From contig CAMPDV010000914.1 in assembly GCA_946699065.1 (NCBI GenBank), forward strand, positions 62,001 through 126,000: a stretch of DNA of 64,000 bases. Direction: 5' to 3'. The notes under the pieces were generated by a model, which made no database searches, was not told the origin of the DNA, and saw only the letters and a program-made list of their open reading frames with translations. This document shows positions 23,111-31,842 of the stretch, piece by piece. Within the stretch, counting starts at the first letter, position 1. Each line of letters begins with the position of its first letter. This stretch comes from Loxodes magnus (lineage: Eukaryota; Ciliophora; Karyorelictea; Loxodida; Loxodidae). The translations under genes and the position numbers were made by a program.

Positions 23111-24109
23111 GTGGCTATATCCAGTGATTCAGAGTTCATCGTATCGGGAAGTGATGATTATACGGTGAGACTATGGGACGTCAAGACAGGTACCTGTAAG
23201 ACCATGAGTGGTCACACTAGTTATGTATCATCTGTGGCTATATCCAGTGATTCAGAGTTCATCGTATCGGTAAGTAATGATTATACGGTGAGACTATGGG
23301 ACGTCAAGACAGGTACCTGTAAGACCATGAGTGGTCACACTAGTTATGTATCATCTGTGGCTATATCCAGTGATTCAGAGTTCATCGTATCGGGAAGTCA
23401 TGATTATACGGTGAGACTATGGGACGTCAAGACAGGTACCTGTAAGACCATGAGTGGTCACACTAGTTATGTATCATCTGTGGCTATATCCAGTGATTCA
23501 GAGTTCATCGTATCGGGAAGTCATGATTATACGGTGAGACTATGGGACGTCAAGACAGGTACCTGTAAGACCATGAGTGGTCACACTAGTTATGTATCAT
23601 CTGTGGCTATATCCAGTGATTCAGAGTTCATCGTATCGGGAAGTCATGATTATACGGTGAGACTATGGGACGTCAAGACAGGTACCTGTAAGACCATGAG
23701 TGGTCACACTAGTTATGTATCATCTGTGGCTATATCCAGTGATTCAGAGTTCATCGTATCGGGAAGTCATGATTATACGGTGAGACTATGGGACGTCAAG
23801 ACAGGTACCTGTAAGACCATGAGTGGTCACACTAGTTATGTATCATCTGTGGCTATATCCAGTGATTCAGAGTTCATCGTATCGGGAAGTCATGATTATA
23901 CGGTGAGACTATGGGACGTCAAGACAGGTACCTGTAAGACCATGAGTGGTCACACTAGTTATGTATCATCTGTGGCTATATCCAGTGATTCAGAGTTCAT
24001 CGTATCGGTAAGTAATGATTATACGGTGAGACTATGGGACGTCAAGACAGGTACCTGTAAGACCATGAGTGGTCACACTAGTTATGTATCATCTGTGGAT
24101 ATCCAGTGA
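23111..24109 (+). CDS. WD40 array segment, 332 codons, SYVS/HDY type
   Basis: Eight units: DDY, NDY (SVS), five identical HDY, then NDY (SVS). The five successive HDY units with SYVS are essentially one unit repeated, consistent with very recent amplification. It ends because two bases are missing where gtggctatatcc is expected (about 24098-24103), which shifts the frame into a stop at 24109. The two NDY units carry the gtaagt sequence at 23270 and 24008. Confidence 0.4.
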   Translation: MAISSDSEFIVSGSDDYTVRLWDVKTGTCKTMSGHTSYVSSVAISSDSEFIVSVSNDYTVRLWDVKTGTCKTMSGHTSYVSSVAISSDSEFIVSGSHDYTVRLWDVKTGTCKTMSGHTSYVSSVAISSDSEFIVSGSHDYTVRLWDVKTGTCKTMSGHTSYVSSVAISSDSEFIVSGSHDYTVRLWDVKTGTCKTMSGHTSYVSSVAISSDSEFIVSGSHDYTVRLWDVKTGTCKTMSGHTSYVSSVAISSDSEFIVSGSHDYTVRLWDVKTGTCKTMSGHTSYVSSVAISSDSEFIVSVSNDYTVRLWDVKTGTCKTMSGHTSYVSSVDIQ

Positions 24110-24512
24110 TTCAGAGTTCATCGTATCGGGAAGTCATGATTATACGGTGAGACTATGGAACGTCAAGACAGGTACCTGTAAGACCATGAGTGGTCACACT
24201 AGTTATGTATCATCTGTGGCTATATCCAGTGATTCAGAGTTCATCGTATCGGGAAGTCATGATTATACGGTGAGACTATGGGACGTCAAGACAGGTACCT
24301 GTAAGACCATGAGTGGTCACACTAGTTATGTATCATCTGTGGCTATATCCAGTGATTCAGAGTTCATCGTATCGGGAAGTCATGATGAGACGGTGAGACT
24401 ATGGGACGTCAAGACAGGTACCTGTAAGACCATGAGTGGTCACACTAGTTATGTATCATCTGTGGCTATATCCAGTGATTCAGAGTTCATCGTATCGGGA
24501 AGTGTAGATTAG
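24069..24512 (+). CDS. WD40 array segment, 147 codons, to a VD-TAG codon
   Basis: The in-register part starts after the 2-base deletion at about 24099; the first ten codons are out of register. Units: HDY-N, HDY, HDE, then S-V-D-TAG at 24510-24512. TAG sits at residue 17, where the neighbours have E or Y. Next to it the [12 protein letters not shown] unit begins, the same junction as at 33984. Confidence 0.3.
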   Translation: MVTLVMYHLWISSDSEFIVSGSHDYTVRLWNVKTGTCKTMSGHTSYVSSVAISSDSEFIVSGSHDYTVRLWDVKTGTCKTMSGHTSYVSSVAISSDSEFIVSGSHDETVRLWDVKTGTCKTMSGHTSYVSSVAISSDSEFIVSGSVD

Positions 24513-24515
24513 ACG

Positions 24516-25565
24516 GTGAGACTATGGGACGTCAAGACAGGTACCTGTAAGACCATGAGGGGTCACACTAGTTATGTATATGCTGTGGCTATATCCAGTG
24601 ATTCAGAGTTCATCGTATCGGGAAGTCATGATTATACGGTGAGACTATGGGACGTCAAGACAGGTACCTGTAAGACCATGAGTGGTCACACTAGTTATGT
24701 ATCATCTGTGGCTATATCCAGTGATTCAGAGTTCATCGTATCGGGAAGTCATGATGAGACGGTGAGACTATGGAACGTCAAGACAGGTACCTGTAAGACC
24801 ATGAGTGGTCACACTAGTTATGTATATGCTGTGGCTATATCCAGTGATTCAGAGTTCATCGTATCGGGAAGTTATGATTATACGGTGAGACTATGGGACG
24901 TCAAGACAGGTACCTGTAAGACCATGAGTGGTCACACTAGTTATGTATCATCTGTGGCTATATCCAGTGATTCAGAGTTCATCGTATCGGGAAGTCATGA
25001 TTATACGGTGAGACTATGGGACGTCAAGACAGGTACCTGTAAGACCATGAGTGGTCACACTAGTTATGTATCATCTGTGGCTATATCCAGTGATTCAGAG
25101 TTCATCGTATCGGGAAGTCATGATTATACGGTGAGACTATGGGACGTCAAGACAGGTACCTGTAAGACCATGAGTGGTCACACTAGTTATGTATCATCTG
25201 TGGCTATATCCAGTGATTCAGAGTTCATCGTATCGGGAAGTCATGATGAGACGGTGAGACTATGGGACGTCAAGACAGGTACCTGTAAGACCATGAGTGG
25301 TCACACTAGTTATGTATATGCTGTGGCTATATCCAGTGATTCAGAGTTCATCGTATCGGGAAGTCATGATTATACGGTGAGACTATGGGACGTCAAGACA
25401 GGTACCTGTAAGACCATGAGTGGTCACACAGATTCTGTATTATCTGTGGCTATATCCAGTGATTCAGAGTTCATCGTATCGGGAAGTCATGATGAGACGG
25501 TGAGACTATGGGACGTCAATACAGGTACCTGTAAGACCATGAGTGGTCACACAGATTCTGTATGA
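24516..25565 (+). CDS. WD40 array segment, 349 codons, SYVS/SYVY type
   Basis: About 8.5 units beginning with [12 protein letters not shown]. The residue 15-17 order is HDY, HDE-N, YDY, HDY, HDY, HDE, HDY, HDE-NT, closing at DSV-TGA (25563-25565). The register switches back from SYVS to DSVL in the last unit, giving the island's right edge at about 25430. Confidence 0.4.
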   Translation: MRLWDVKTGTCKTMRGHTSYVYAVAISSDSEFIVSGSHDYTVRLWDVKTGTCKTMSGHTSYVSSVAISSDSEFIVSGSHDETVRLWNVKTGTCKTMSGHTSYVYAVAISSDSEFIVSGSYDYTVRLWDVKTGTCKTMSGHTSYVSSVAISSDSEFIVSGSHDYTVRLWDVKTGTCKTMSGHTSYVSSVAISSDSEFIVSGSHDYTVRLWDVKTGTCKTMSGHTSYVSSVAISSDSEFIVSGSHDETVRLWDVKTGTCKTMSGHTSYVYAVAISSDSEFIVSGSHDYTVRLWDVKTGTCKTMSGHTDSVLSVAISSDSEFIVSGSHDETVRLWDVNTGTCKTMSGHTDSV

Positions 25566-25685
<120 letters not shown>

Positions 25686-25925
25686 TGATCTGTGGCTATA
25701 TCCAGTGATTCAGAGTTCATCGTATCGGGAAGTCATGATGAGACGGTGAGACTATGGGACGTCAAGACAGGTACCTGTAAGACCATGAGTGGTCACACAG
25801 ATTCTGTATTATCTGTGGCTATCTCCAGTGATTCAGAGTTCATCGTATCGGGAAGTCATGATGAGACGGTGAGACTATGGGACGTCAAGACAGGTACCTG
25901 TAAGACCATGAGTGGTCACACAGAT

Positions 25926-25928
25926 TAG
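25926..25928 (+). other. HTD-TAG junction between the HDE zone and the RDN zone
   Basis: A unit reads H-T-D-TAG-V-Y-A-V. Its left half matches the DSVL class and its right half the SVVYAVA class. It lies exactly where the HDE-dominated zone ends and the RDN-dominated zone begins. TAG is at residue 38, one base from the TAT of the DYV class. Confidence 0.8.
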
Positions 25929-25937
25929 GTATATGCT

Positions 25938-27650
25938 GTGGCTATATCCAGTGATTCAGAGTTCATCGTATCGGGAAGTTATGATAATACGGTGAGACTA
26001 TGGGACGTCAAGACAGGTACCTGTAAGACCATGAGTGGTCACACAGGTTATGTATTATCTGTGGCTATATCCAGTGATTCAGAGTTCATTGTATCGGGAA
26101 GTAGAGATAATACGGTCAGACTATGGAACGTCAAGACAGGTACCTGTAAGACCATGAGTGGTCACACTAGTTATGTATCATATGTGGCTATATCCAGTGA
26201 TTCAGAGTTCATCGTATCGGGAAGTCATGATTATACGGTGAGACTATGGGACGTCAAGACAGGTACCTGTAAGACCATGAGTGGTCACACTAGTGTTGTA
26301 TATGCTGTGGCTATATCCAGTGATTCAGAGTTCATTGTATCGGGAAGTAGAGATAATACGGTGAGACTATGGGACGTCAAGACAGGTACCTGTAAGACCA
26401 TGAGTGGTCACACTAGTGTTGTATATGCTGTGGCTATATCCAGTGATTCAGAGTTCATTGTATCGGGAAGTAGAGATAATACGGTGAGACTATGGGACGT
26501 CAAGACAGGTACCTGTAAGACCATGAGTGTTCACACTAGTGTTGTATATGCTGTGGCTATATCCAGTGATTCAGAGTTCATTGTATCGGGAAGTAGAGAT
26601 AATACGGTGAGACTATGGGACGTCAAGACAGGTACCTGTAAGACCATGAGTGGTCACACAGGTTATGTATTATCTGTGGCTATATCCAGTGATTCAGAGT
26701 TCATTGTATCGGGAAGTAGAGATAATACGGTGAGACTATGGGACGTCAAGACAGGTAGCTGTAAGACCATGAGTGGTCACACACATTATGTATTATCTGT
26801 GGCTATATCCAGTGATTCAGAGTTCATTGTATCGGGAAGTAGAGATAATACGGTGAGACTATGGGACGTCAAGACAGGTACCTGTAAGACCATGAGTGGT
26901 CACACAGATTATGTATTATCTGTGGCTATATCCAGTGATTCAGAGTTCATTGTATCGGGAAGTAGAGATAATACGGTGAGACTATGGGACGTCAAGACAG
27001 GTACCTGTAAGACCATGAGTGGTCACACACATTATGTATTATCTGTGGCTATATCCAGTGATTCAGAGTTCATTGTATCGGGAAGTCATGATAAGACGGT
27101 GAGACTATGGGACGTCAAGACAGGTACCTGTAAGACCATGAGTGGTCACACTAGTGTTGTATATGCTGTGGCTATATCCAGTGATTCAGAGTTCATTGTA
27201 TCGGGAAGTAGAGATAATACGGTGAGACTATGGGACGTCAAGACAGGTACCTGTAAGACCATGAGTGGTCACACTAGTGTTGTATATGCTGTGGCTATAT
27301 CCAGTGATTCAGAGTTCATTGTATCGGGAAGTAGAGATAATACGGTGAGACTATGGGACGTCAAGACAGGTACCTGTAAGACCATGAGTGGTCACACTAG
27401 TGTTGTATATGCTGTGGCTATATCCAGTGATTCAGAGTTCATTGTATCGGGAAGTAGAGATAATACGGTGAGACTATGGGACGTCAAGACAGGTACCTGT
27501 AAGACCATGAGTGGTCACACAGGTTATGTATTATCTGTGGCTATATCCAGTGATTCAGAGTTCATTGTATCGGGAAGTAGAGATAATACGGTCAGACTAT
27601 GGGACGTCAAGACAGGTAGCTGTAAGACCATGAGTGGTCACGCAAATTAG
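25938..27650 (+). CDS. WD40 array segment, 570 codons (14 units)
   Basis: Opens after HTD-TAG and closes at HAN-TAG (27648-27650). Units at 15-17: YDN, RDN-N, HDY, several RDN, one HDK, then RDN. Two units have TGSCK instead of TGTCK. One unit has MSVHT, losing the G of the GH pair. One step reads SYVSYVA, an S41-to-Y change. Fourteen blades equal two seven-bladed propellers in principle. No start codon outside the repeat is available; the first in-register ATG is the M of KTMSGH. Confidence 0.45.
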   Translation: MAISSDSEFIVSGSYDNTVRLWDVKTGTCKTMSGHTGYVLSVAISSDSEFIVSGSRDNTVRLWNVKTGTCKTMSGHTSYVSYVAISSDSEFIVSGSHDYTVRLWDVKTGTCKTMSGHTSVVYAVAISSDSEFIVSGSRDNTVRLWDVKTGTCKTMSGHTSVVYAVAISSDSEFIVSGSRDNTVRLWDVKTGTCKTMSVHTSVVYAVAISSDSEFIVSGSRDNTVRLWDVKTGTCKTMSGHTGYVLSVAISSDSEFIVSGSRDNTVRLWDVKTGSCKTMSGHTHYVLSVAISSDSEFIVSGSRDNTVRLWDVKTGTCKTMSGHTDYVLSVAISSDSEFIVSGSRDNTVRLWDVKTGTCKTMSGHTHYVLSVAISSDSEFIVSGSHDKTVRLWDVKTGTCKTMSGHTSVVYAVAISSDSEFIVSGSRDNTVRLWDVKTGTCKTMSGHTSVVYAVAISSDSEFIVSGSRDNTVRLWDVKTGTCKTMSGHTSVVYAVAISSDSEFIVSGSRDNTVRLWDVKTGTCKTMSGHTGYVLSVAISSDSEFIVSGSRDNTVRLWDVKTGSCKTMSGHAN

Positions 27651-27659
27651 GTATATGCT

Positions 27660-30533
27660 GTGGCTATATCCAGTGATTCAGAGTTCATTGTATCGGGAAG
27701 TAGAGATAATACGGTGAGACTATGGAACTTCAAGACAGGTACCTGTAAGACCATGAGTGGTCACACTAGTGTTGTATATGCTGTGGCTATATCCAGTGAT
27801 TCAGAGTTCATCGTATCGGGAAGTAGAGATAATACGGTGAGACTATGGAACTTCAAGACAGGTACCTGTAAGACCATGAGTGGTCACACTAGTGTTGTAT
27901 ATGCTGTGGCTATATCCAGTGATTCAGAGTTCATCGCATCGGGAAGTAGAGATAATACGGTGAGACTATGGGACGTCAAGACAGGTACCTGTAAGACCAT
28001 GAGTGGTCACACTAGTGTTGTATATGCTGTGGCTATATCCAGTGATTCAGAGTTCATCGTATCGGGAAGTAGAGATAATACGGTGAGACTATGGGACGTC
28101 AAGACAGGTACCTGTAAGACCATGAGTGGTCACACTAGTGTTGTATATGCTGTGGCTATATCCAGTGATTCAGAGTTCATTGTATCGGGAAGTAGAGATA
28201 ATACGGTGAGACTATGGGACGTCAAGACAGGTACCTGTAAGACCATGAGTGGTCACACTAGTGTTGTATATGCTGTGGCTATATCCAGTGATTCAGAGTT
28301 CATTGTATCGGGAAGTAGAGATAATACGGTGAGACTATGGGACGTCAAGACAGGTACCTGTAAGACCATGAGTGGTCACACTAGTGTTGTATATGCTGTG
28401 GCTATATCCAGTGATTCAGAGTTCATTGTATCGGGAAGTAGAGATAATACGGTGAGACTATGGGACGTCAAGACAGGTACCTGTAAGACCATGAGTGGTC
28501 ACACAGATTATGTATTATCTGTGGCTATATCCAGTGATTCAGAGTTCATCGTATCGGGAAGTTATGATAATACGGTGAGACTATGGGACGTCAAGACAGG
28601 TACCTGTAAGACCATGAGTGGTCACACAGGTTATGTATTATCTGTGGCTATATCCAGTGATTCAGAGTTCATTGTATCGGGAAGTAGAGATAATACGGTG
28701 AGACTATGGGACGTCAAGACAGGTAGCTGTAAGACCATGAGTGGTCACACACATTATGTATTATCTGTGGCTATATCCAGTGATTCAGAGTTCATTGTAT
28801 CGGAAAGTAGAGATAATACGGTAAGACTATGGAACTTCAAGACAGGTACCTGTAAGACCATGAGTGGTCACACTAGTGTTGTATATGCTGTGGCTATATC
28901 CAGTGATTCAGAGTTCATTGTATCGGGAAGTAGAGATAATACGGTGAGACTATGGGACGTCAAGACAGGTACCTGTAAGACCATGAGTGGTCACACTAGT
29001 GTTGTATATGCTGTGGCTATATCCAGTGATTCAGAGTTCATTGTATCGGGAAGTAGAGATAATACGGTGAGACTATGGGACGTCAAGACAGGTACCTGTA
29101 AGACCATGAGTGGTCACACTAGTGTTGTATATGCTGTGGCTATATCCAGTGATTCAGAGTTCATCGTATCGGGAAGTTATGATAATACGGTGAGACTATG
29201 GGACGTCAAGACAGGTACCTGTAAGACCATGAGTGGTCACACTAGTTATGTATCATCTGTGGCTATATCCAGTGATTCAGAGTTCATCGTATCGGGAAGT
29301 CATGATTATACGGTGAGACTATGGGACGTCAAGACAGGTACCTGTAAGACCATGAGTGGTCACACAGGTTATGTATTATCTGTGGCTATATCCAGTGATT
29401 CAGAGTTCATTGTATCGGGAAGTAGAGATAATACGGTGAGACTATGGGACGTCAAGACAGGTACCTGTAAGACCATGAGTGGTCACACAGATTATGTATT
29501 ATCTGTGGCTATATCCAGTGATTCAGAGTTCATTGTATCGGGAAGTAGAGATAATACGGTGAGACTATGGGACGTCAAGACAGGTACCTGTAAGACCATG
29601 AGTGGTCACACACATTATGTATTATCTGTGGCTATATCCAGTGATTCAGAGTTCATTGTATCGGGAAGTCATGATAAGACGGTGAGACTATGGGACGTCA
29701 AGACAGGTACCTGTAAGACCATGAGTGGTCACACTAGTGTTGTATATGCTGTGGCTATATCCAGTGATTCAGAGTTCATTGTATCGGGAAGTAGAGATAA
29801 TACGGTGAGACTATGGGACGTCAAGACAGGTACCTGTAAGACCATGAGTGGTCACACTAGTGTTGTATATGCTGTGGCTATATCCAGTGATTCAGAGTTC
29901 ATCGCATCGGGAAGTAGAGATAATACGGTGAGACTATGGGACGTCAAGACAGGTACCTGTAAGACCATGAGTGTTCACACTAGTGTTGTATATGCTGTGG
30001 CTATATCCAGTGATTCAGAGTTCATTGTATCGGGAAGTAGAGATAATACGGTGAGACTATGGGACGTCAAGACAGGTACCTGTAAGACCATGAGTGTTCA
30101 CACTAGTGTTGTATATGCTGTGGCTATATCCAGTGATTCAGAGTTCATTGTATCGGGAAGTAGAGATAATACGGTGAGACTATGGGACGTCAAGACAGGT
30201 ACCTGTAAGACCATGAGTGGTCACACAGGTTATGTATTATCTGTGGCTATATCCAGTGATTCAGAGTTCATTGTATCGGGAAGTAGAGATAATACGGTGA
30301 GACTATGGGACGTCAAGACAGGTACCTGTAAGACCATGAGTGTTCACACTAGTGTTGTATATGCTGTGGCTATATCCAGTGATTCAGAGTTCATTGTATC
30401 GGGAAGTAGAGATAATACGGTGAGACTATGGGACGTCAAGACAGGTACCTGTAAGACCATGAGTGGTCACACTAATTCTGTATTATCTGTGGCTATATCT
30501 AGTGATTCAGAGTTCATTGTAATCGGGAAGTAG
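27660..30533 (+). CDS. WD40 array segment, 957 codons (23 units)
   Basis: Starts after HAN-TAG with two NFKTG units, then a long SVVY-RDN run, DYVL, GYVL, HYVL, an SES variant (G13 to E) at about 28802, and three MSVHT units. It ends not at a marker stop but through the extra A in gtaatcggg (about 30521), which shifts the frame to TAG at 30531-30533. The paralogous copy at 34549-37797 lacks this insertion and stays open for 1082 codons, so the break is private to this copy or an error. Confidence 0.45.
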   Translation: MAISSDSEFIVSGSRDNTVRLWNFKTGTCKTMSGHTSVVYAVAISSDSEFIVSGSRDNTVRLWNFKTGTCKTMSGHTSVVYAVAISSDSEFIASGSRDNTVRLWDVKTGTCKTMSGHTSVVYAVAISSDSEFIVSGSRDNTVRLWDVKTGTCKTMSGHTSVVYAVAISSDSEFIVSGSRDNTVRLWDVKTGTCKTMSGHTSVVYAVAISSDSEFIVSGSRDNTVRLWDVKTGTCKTMSGHTSVVYAVAISSDSEFIVSGSRDNTVRLWDVKTGTCKTMSGHTDYVLSVAISSDSEFIVSGSYDNTVRLWDVKTGTCKTMSGHTGYVLSVAISSDSEFIVSGSRDNTVRLWDVKTGSCKTMSGHTHYVLSVAISSDSEFIVSESRDNTVRLWNFKTGTCKTMSGHTSVVYAVAISSDSEFIVSGSRDNTVRLWDVKTGTCKTMSGHTSVVYAVAISSDSEFIVSGSRDNTVRLWDVKTGTCKTMSGHTSVVYAVAISSDSEFIVSGSYDNTVRLWDVKTGTCKTMSGHTSYVSSVAISSDSEFIVSGSHDYTVRLWDVKTGTCKTMSGHTGYVLSVAISSDSEFIVSGSRDNTVRLWDVKTGTCKTMSGHTDYVLSVAISSDSEFIVSGSRDNTVRLWDVKTGTCKTMSGHTHYVLSVAISSDSEFIVSGSHDKTVRLWDVKTGTCKTMSGHTSVVYAVAISSDSEFIVSGSRDNTVRLWDVKTGTCKTMSGHTSVVYAVAISSDSEFIASGSRDNTVRLWDVKTGTCKTMSVHTSVVYAVAISSDSEFIVSGSRDNTVRLWDVKTGTCKTMSVHTSVVYAVAISSDSEFIVSGSRDNTVRLWDVKTGTCKTMSGHTGYVLSVAISSDSEFIVSGSRDNTVRLWDVKTGTCKTMSVHTSVVYAVAISSDSEFIVSGSRDNTVRLWDVKTGTCKTMSGHTNSVLSVAISSDSEFIVIGK

Positions 30534-30543
30534 AGATAATACG

Positions 30544-30909
30544 GTGAGACTATGGAACTTCAAGACAGGTACCTGTAAGACCATGAGTGGTCACACACAT
30601 TATGTATTATCTGTGGCTATATCCAGTGATTCAGAGTTCATTGTATCGGGAAGTCATGATAAGACGGTGAGACTATGGGACGTCAAGACAGGTACCTGTA
30701 AGACCATGAGTGGTCACACTAGTGTTGTATATGCTGTGGCTATATCCAGTGATTCAGAGTTCATTGTATCGGGAAGTAGAGATAATACGGTGAGACTATG
30801 GGACGTCAAGACAGGTACCTGTAAGACCATGAGTGGTCACACTAATTCTGTATTATCTGTGGCTATATCTAGTGATTCAGAGTTCATTGTATCGGGAGGT
30901 TATGATTAA
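30544..30909 (+). CDS. WD40 array segment, 121 codons, to GGYD-TAA
   Basis: In-register continuation of the preceding segment after the one-base insertion: NFKTG, HYVL-HDK, SVVY-RDN, NSVL with the tctagt spelling, then GGYD-TAA (30907-30909). S14 is replaced by G in the GGYD unit. Confidence 0.35.
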   Translation: MRLWNFKTGTCKTMSGHTHYVLSVAISSDSEFIVSGSHDKTVRLWDVKTGTCKTMSGHTSVVYAVAISSDSEFIVSGSRDNTVRLWDVKTGTCKTMSGHTNSVLSVAISSDSEFIVSGGYD

Positions 30910-30912
30910 ACG

Positions 30913-31218
30913 GTGAGACTATGGGACGTCAAGACAGGTACCTGTAAGACTATGAGTGGTCACACAAATTCTGTATCATCTGTGGCTATATCCAGTGATT
31001 CAGAGTTCATCGTATCGGGAAGTAGAGATGAGACGGTGAGACTATGGGACGTCAAGACAGGTAGCTGTAAGACTATGAGTGGTCACACAGTTTCTGTATC
31101 ATCTGTGGCTATATCCAGTGATTCAGAGTTCATCGTATCGGGAAGTAGAGATGAGACGGTGAGACTATGGGACGTCAAGACAGGTACCTGTAAGACTATG
31201 AGTGGTCACGCAAATTAG
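30913..31218 (+). CDS. Cassette NSVS-RDE / VSVS-RDE / HAN-TAG, 101 codons
   Basis: Two and a half units between GGYD-TAA and HAN-TAG, with RDE at 15-17 and the rare NSVS and VSVS at 37-40. Lysine-threonine before M is spelled aagact rather than aagacc, a linked synonymous marker. The same 101-codon cassette recurs at 37801-38106, 45181-45486 and 47887-48192 (the last two with SVVY instead of NSVS). Confidence 0.45.
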   Translation: MRLWDVKTGTCKTMSGHTNSVSSVAISSDSEFIVSGSRDETVRLWDVKTGSCKTMSGHTVSVSSVAISSDSEFIVSGSRDETVRLWDVKTGTCKTMSGHAN

Positions 31219-31227
31219 GTATATGCT

Positions 31228-31833
31228 GTGGCTATATCCAGTGATTCAGAGTTCATTGTATCGGGAAGTAGAGATAATACGGTGAGACTATGGAACTTCA
31301 AGACAGGTACCTGTAAGACCATGAGTGGTCACACTAGTGTTGTATATGCTGTGGCTATATCCAGTGATTCAGAGTTCATCGTATCGGGAAGTAGAGATAA
31401 TACGGTGAGACTATGGAACTTCAAGACAGGTACCTGTAAGACCATGAGTGGTCACACTAGTGTTGTATATGCTGTGGCTATATCCAGTGATTCAGAGTTC
31501 ATCGTATCGGGAAGTAGAGATAATACGGTGAGACTATGGGACGTCAAGACAGGTACCTGTAAGATCATGAGTGGTCACACTAGTTATGTATCATCTGTGG
31601 CTATATCCAGTGATTCAGAGTTCATCGTATCGGGAAGTAGAGATGAGACGGTGAGACTATGGGACGTCAAGACAGGTAGCTGTAAGACTATGAGTGGTCA
31701 CACAGTTTCTGTATCATCTGTGGCTATATCCAGTGATTCAGAGTTCATCGTATCGGGAAGTAGAGATGAGACGGTGAGACTATGGGACGTCAAGACAGGT
31801 ACCTGTAAGACTATGAGTGGTCACGCAAATTAG
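31228..31833 (+). CDS. WD40 array segment, 201 codons
   Basis: Five units: two NFKTG-RDN, RDN with TCKIM (T31 to I), SYVS-RDE with TGSCK, VSVS-RDE, then HAN-TAG (31831-31833). Its last two units repeat the end of the preceding cassette. It is five units (615 bp) long from HAN-TAG to HAN-TAG. Confidence 0.35.
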   Translation: MAISSDSEFIVSGSRDNTVRLWNFKTGTCKTMSGHTSVVYAVAISSDSEFIVSGSRDNTVRLWNFKTGTCKTMSGHTSVVYAVAISSDSEFIVSGSRDNTVRLWDVKTGTCKIMSGHTSYVSSVAISSDSEFIVSGSRDETVRLWDVKTGSCKTMSGHTVSVSSVAISSDSEFIVSGSRDETVRLWDVKTGTCKTMSGHAN

Positions 31834-31842
31834 GTATATGCT

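Larger units (their letters stand above)
23108..25430 (+). repeat. SYVS/HDY island 3, the largest
   Basis: About 19 units with SYVS or SYVY at residues 37-40 and DDY, NDY, HDY, YDY or HDE at 15-17. No TGA occurs in this island. In SYV units without TGA, residue 37 is spelled AGT; in SYV-TGA units it is AGC. The island is broken by a 2-base deletion near 24099 and by TAG at 24510-24512. Confidence 0.85.
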
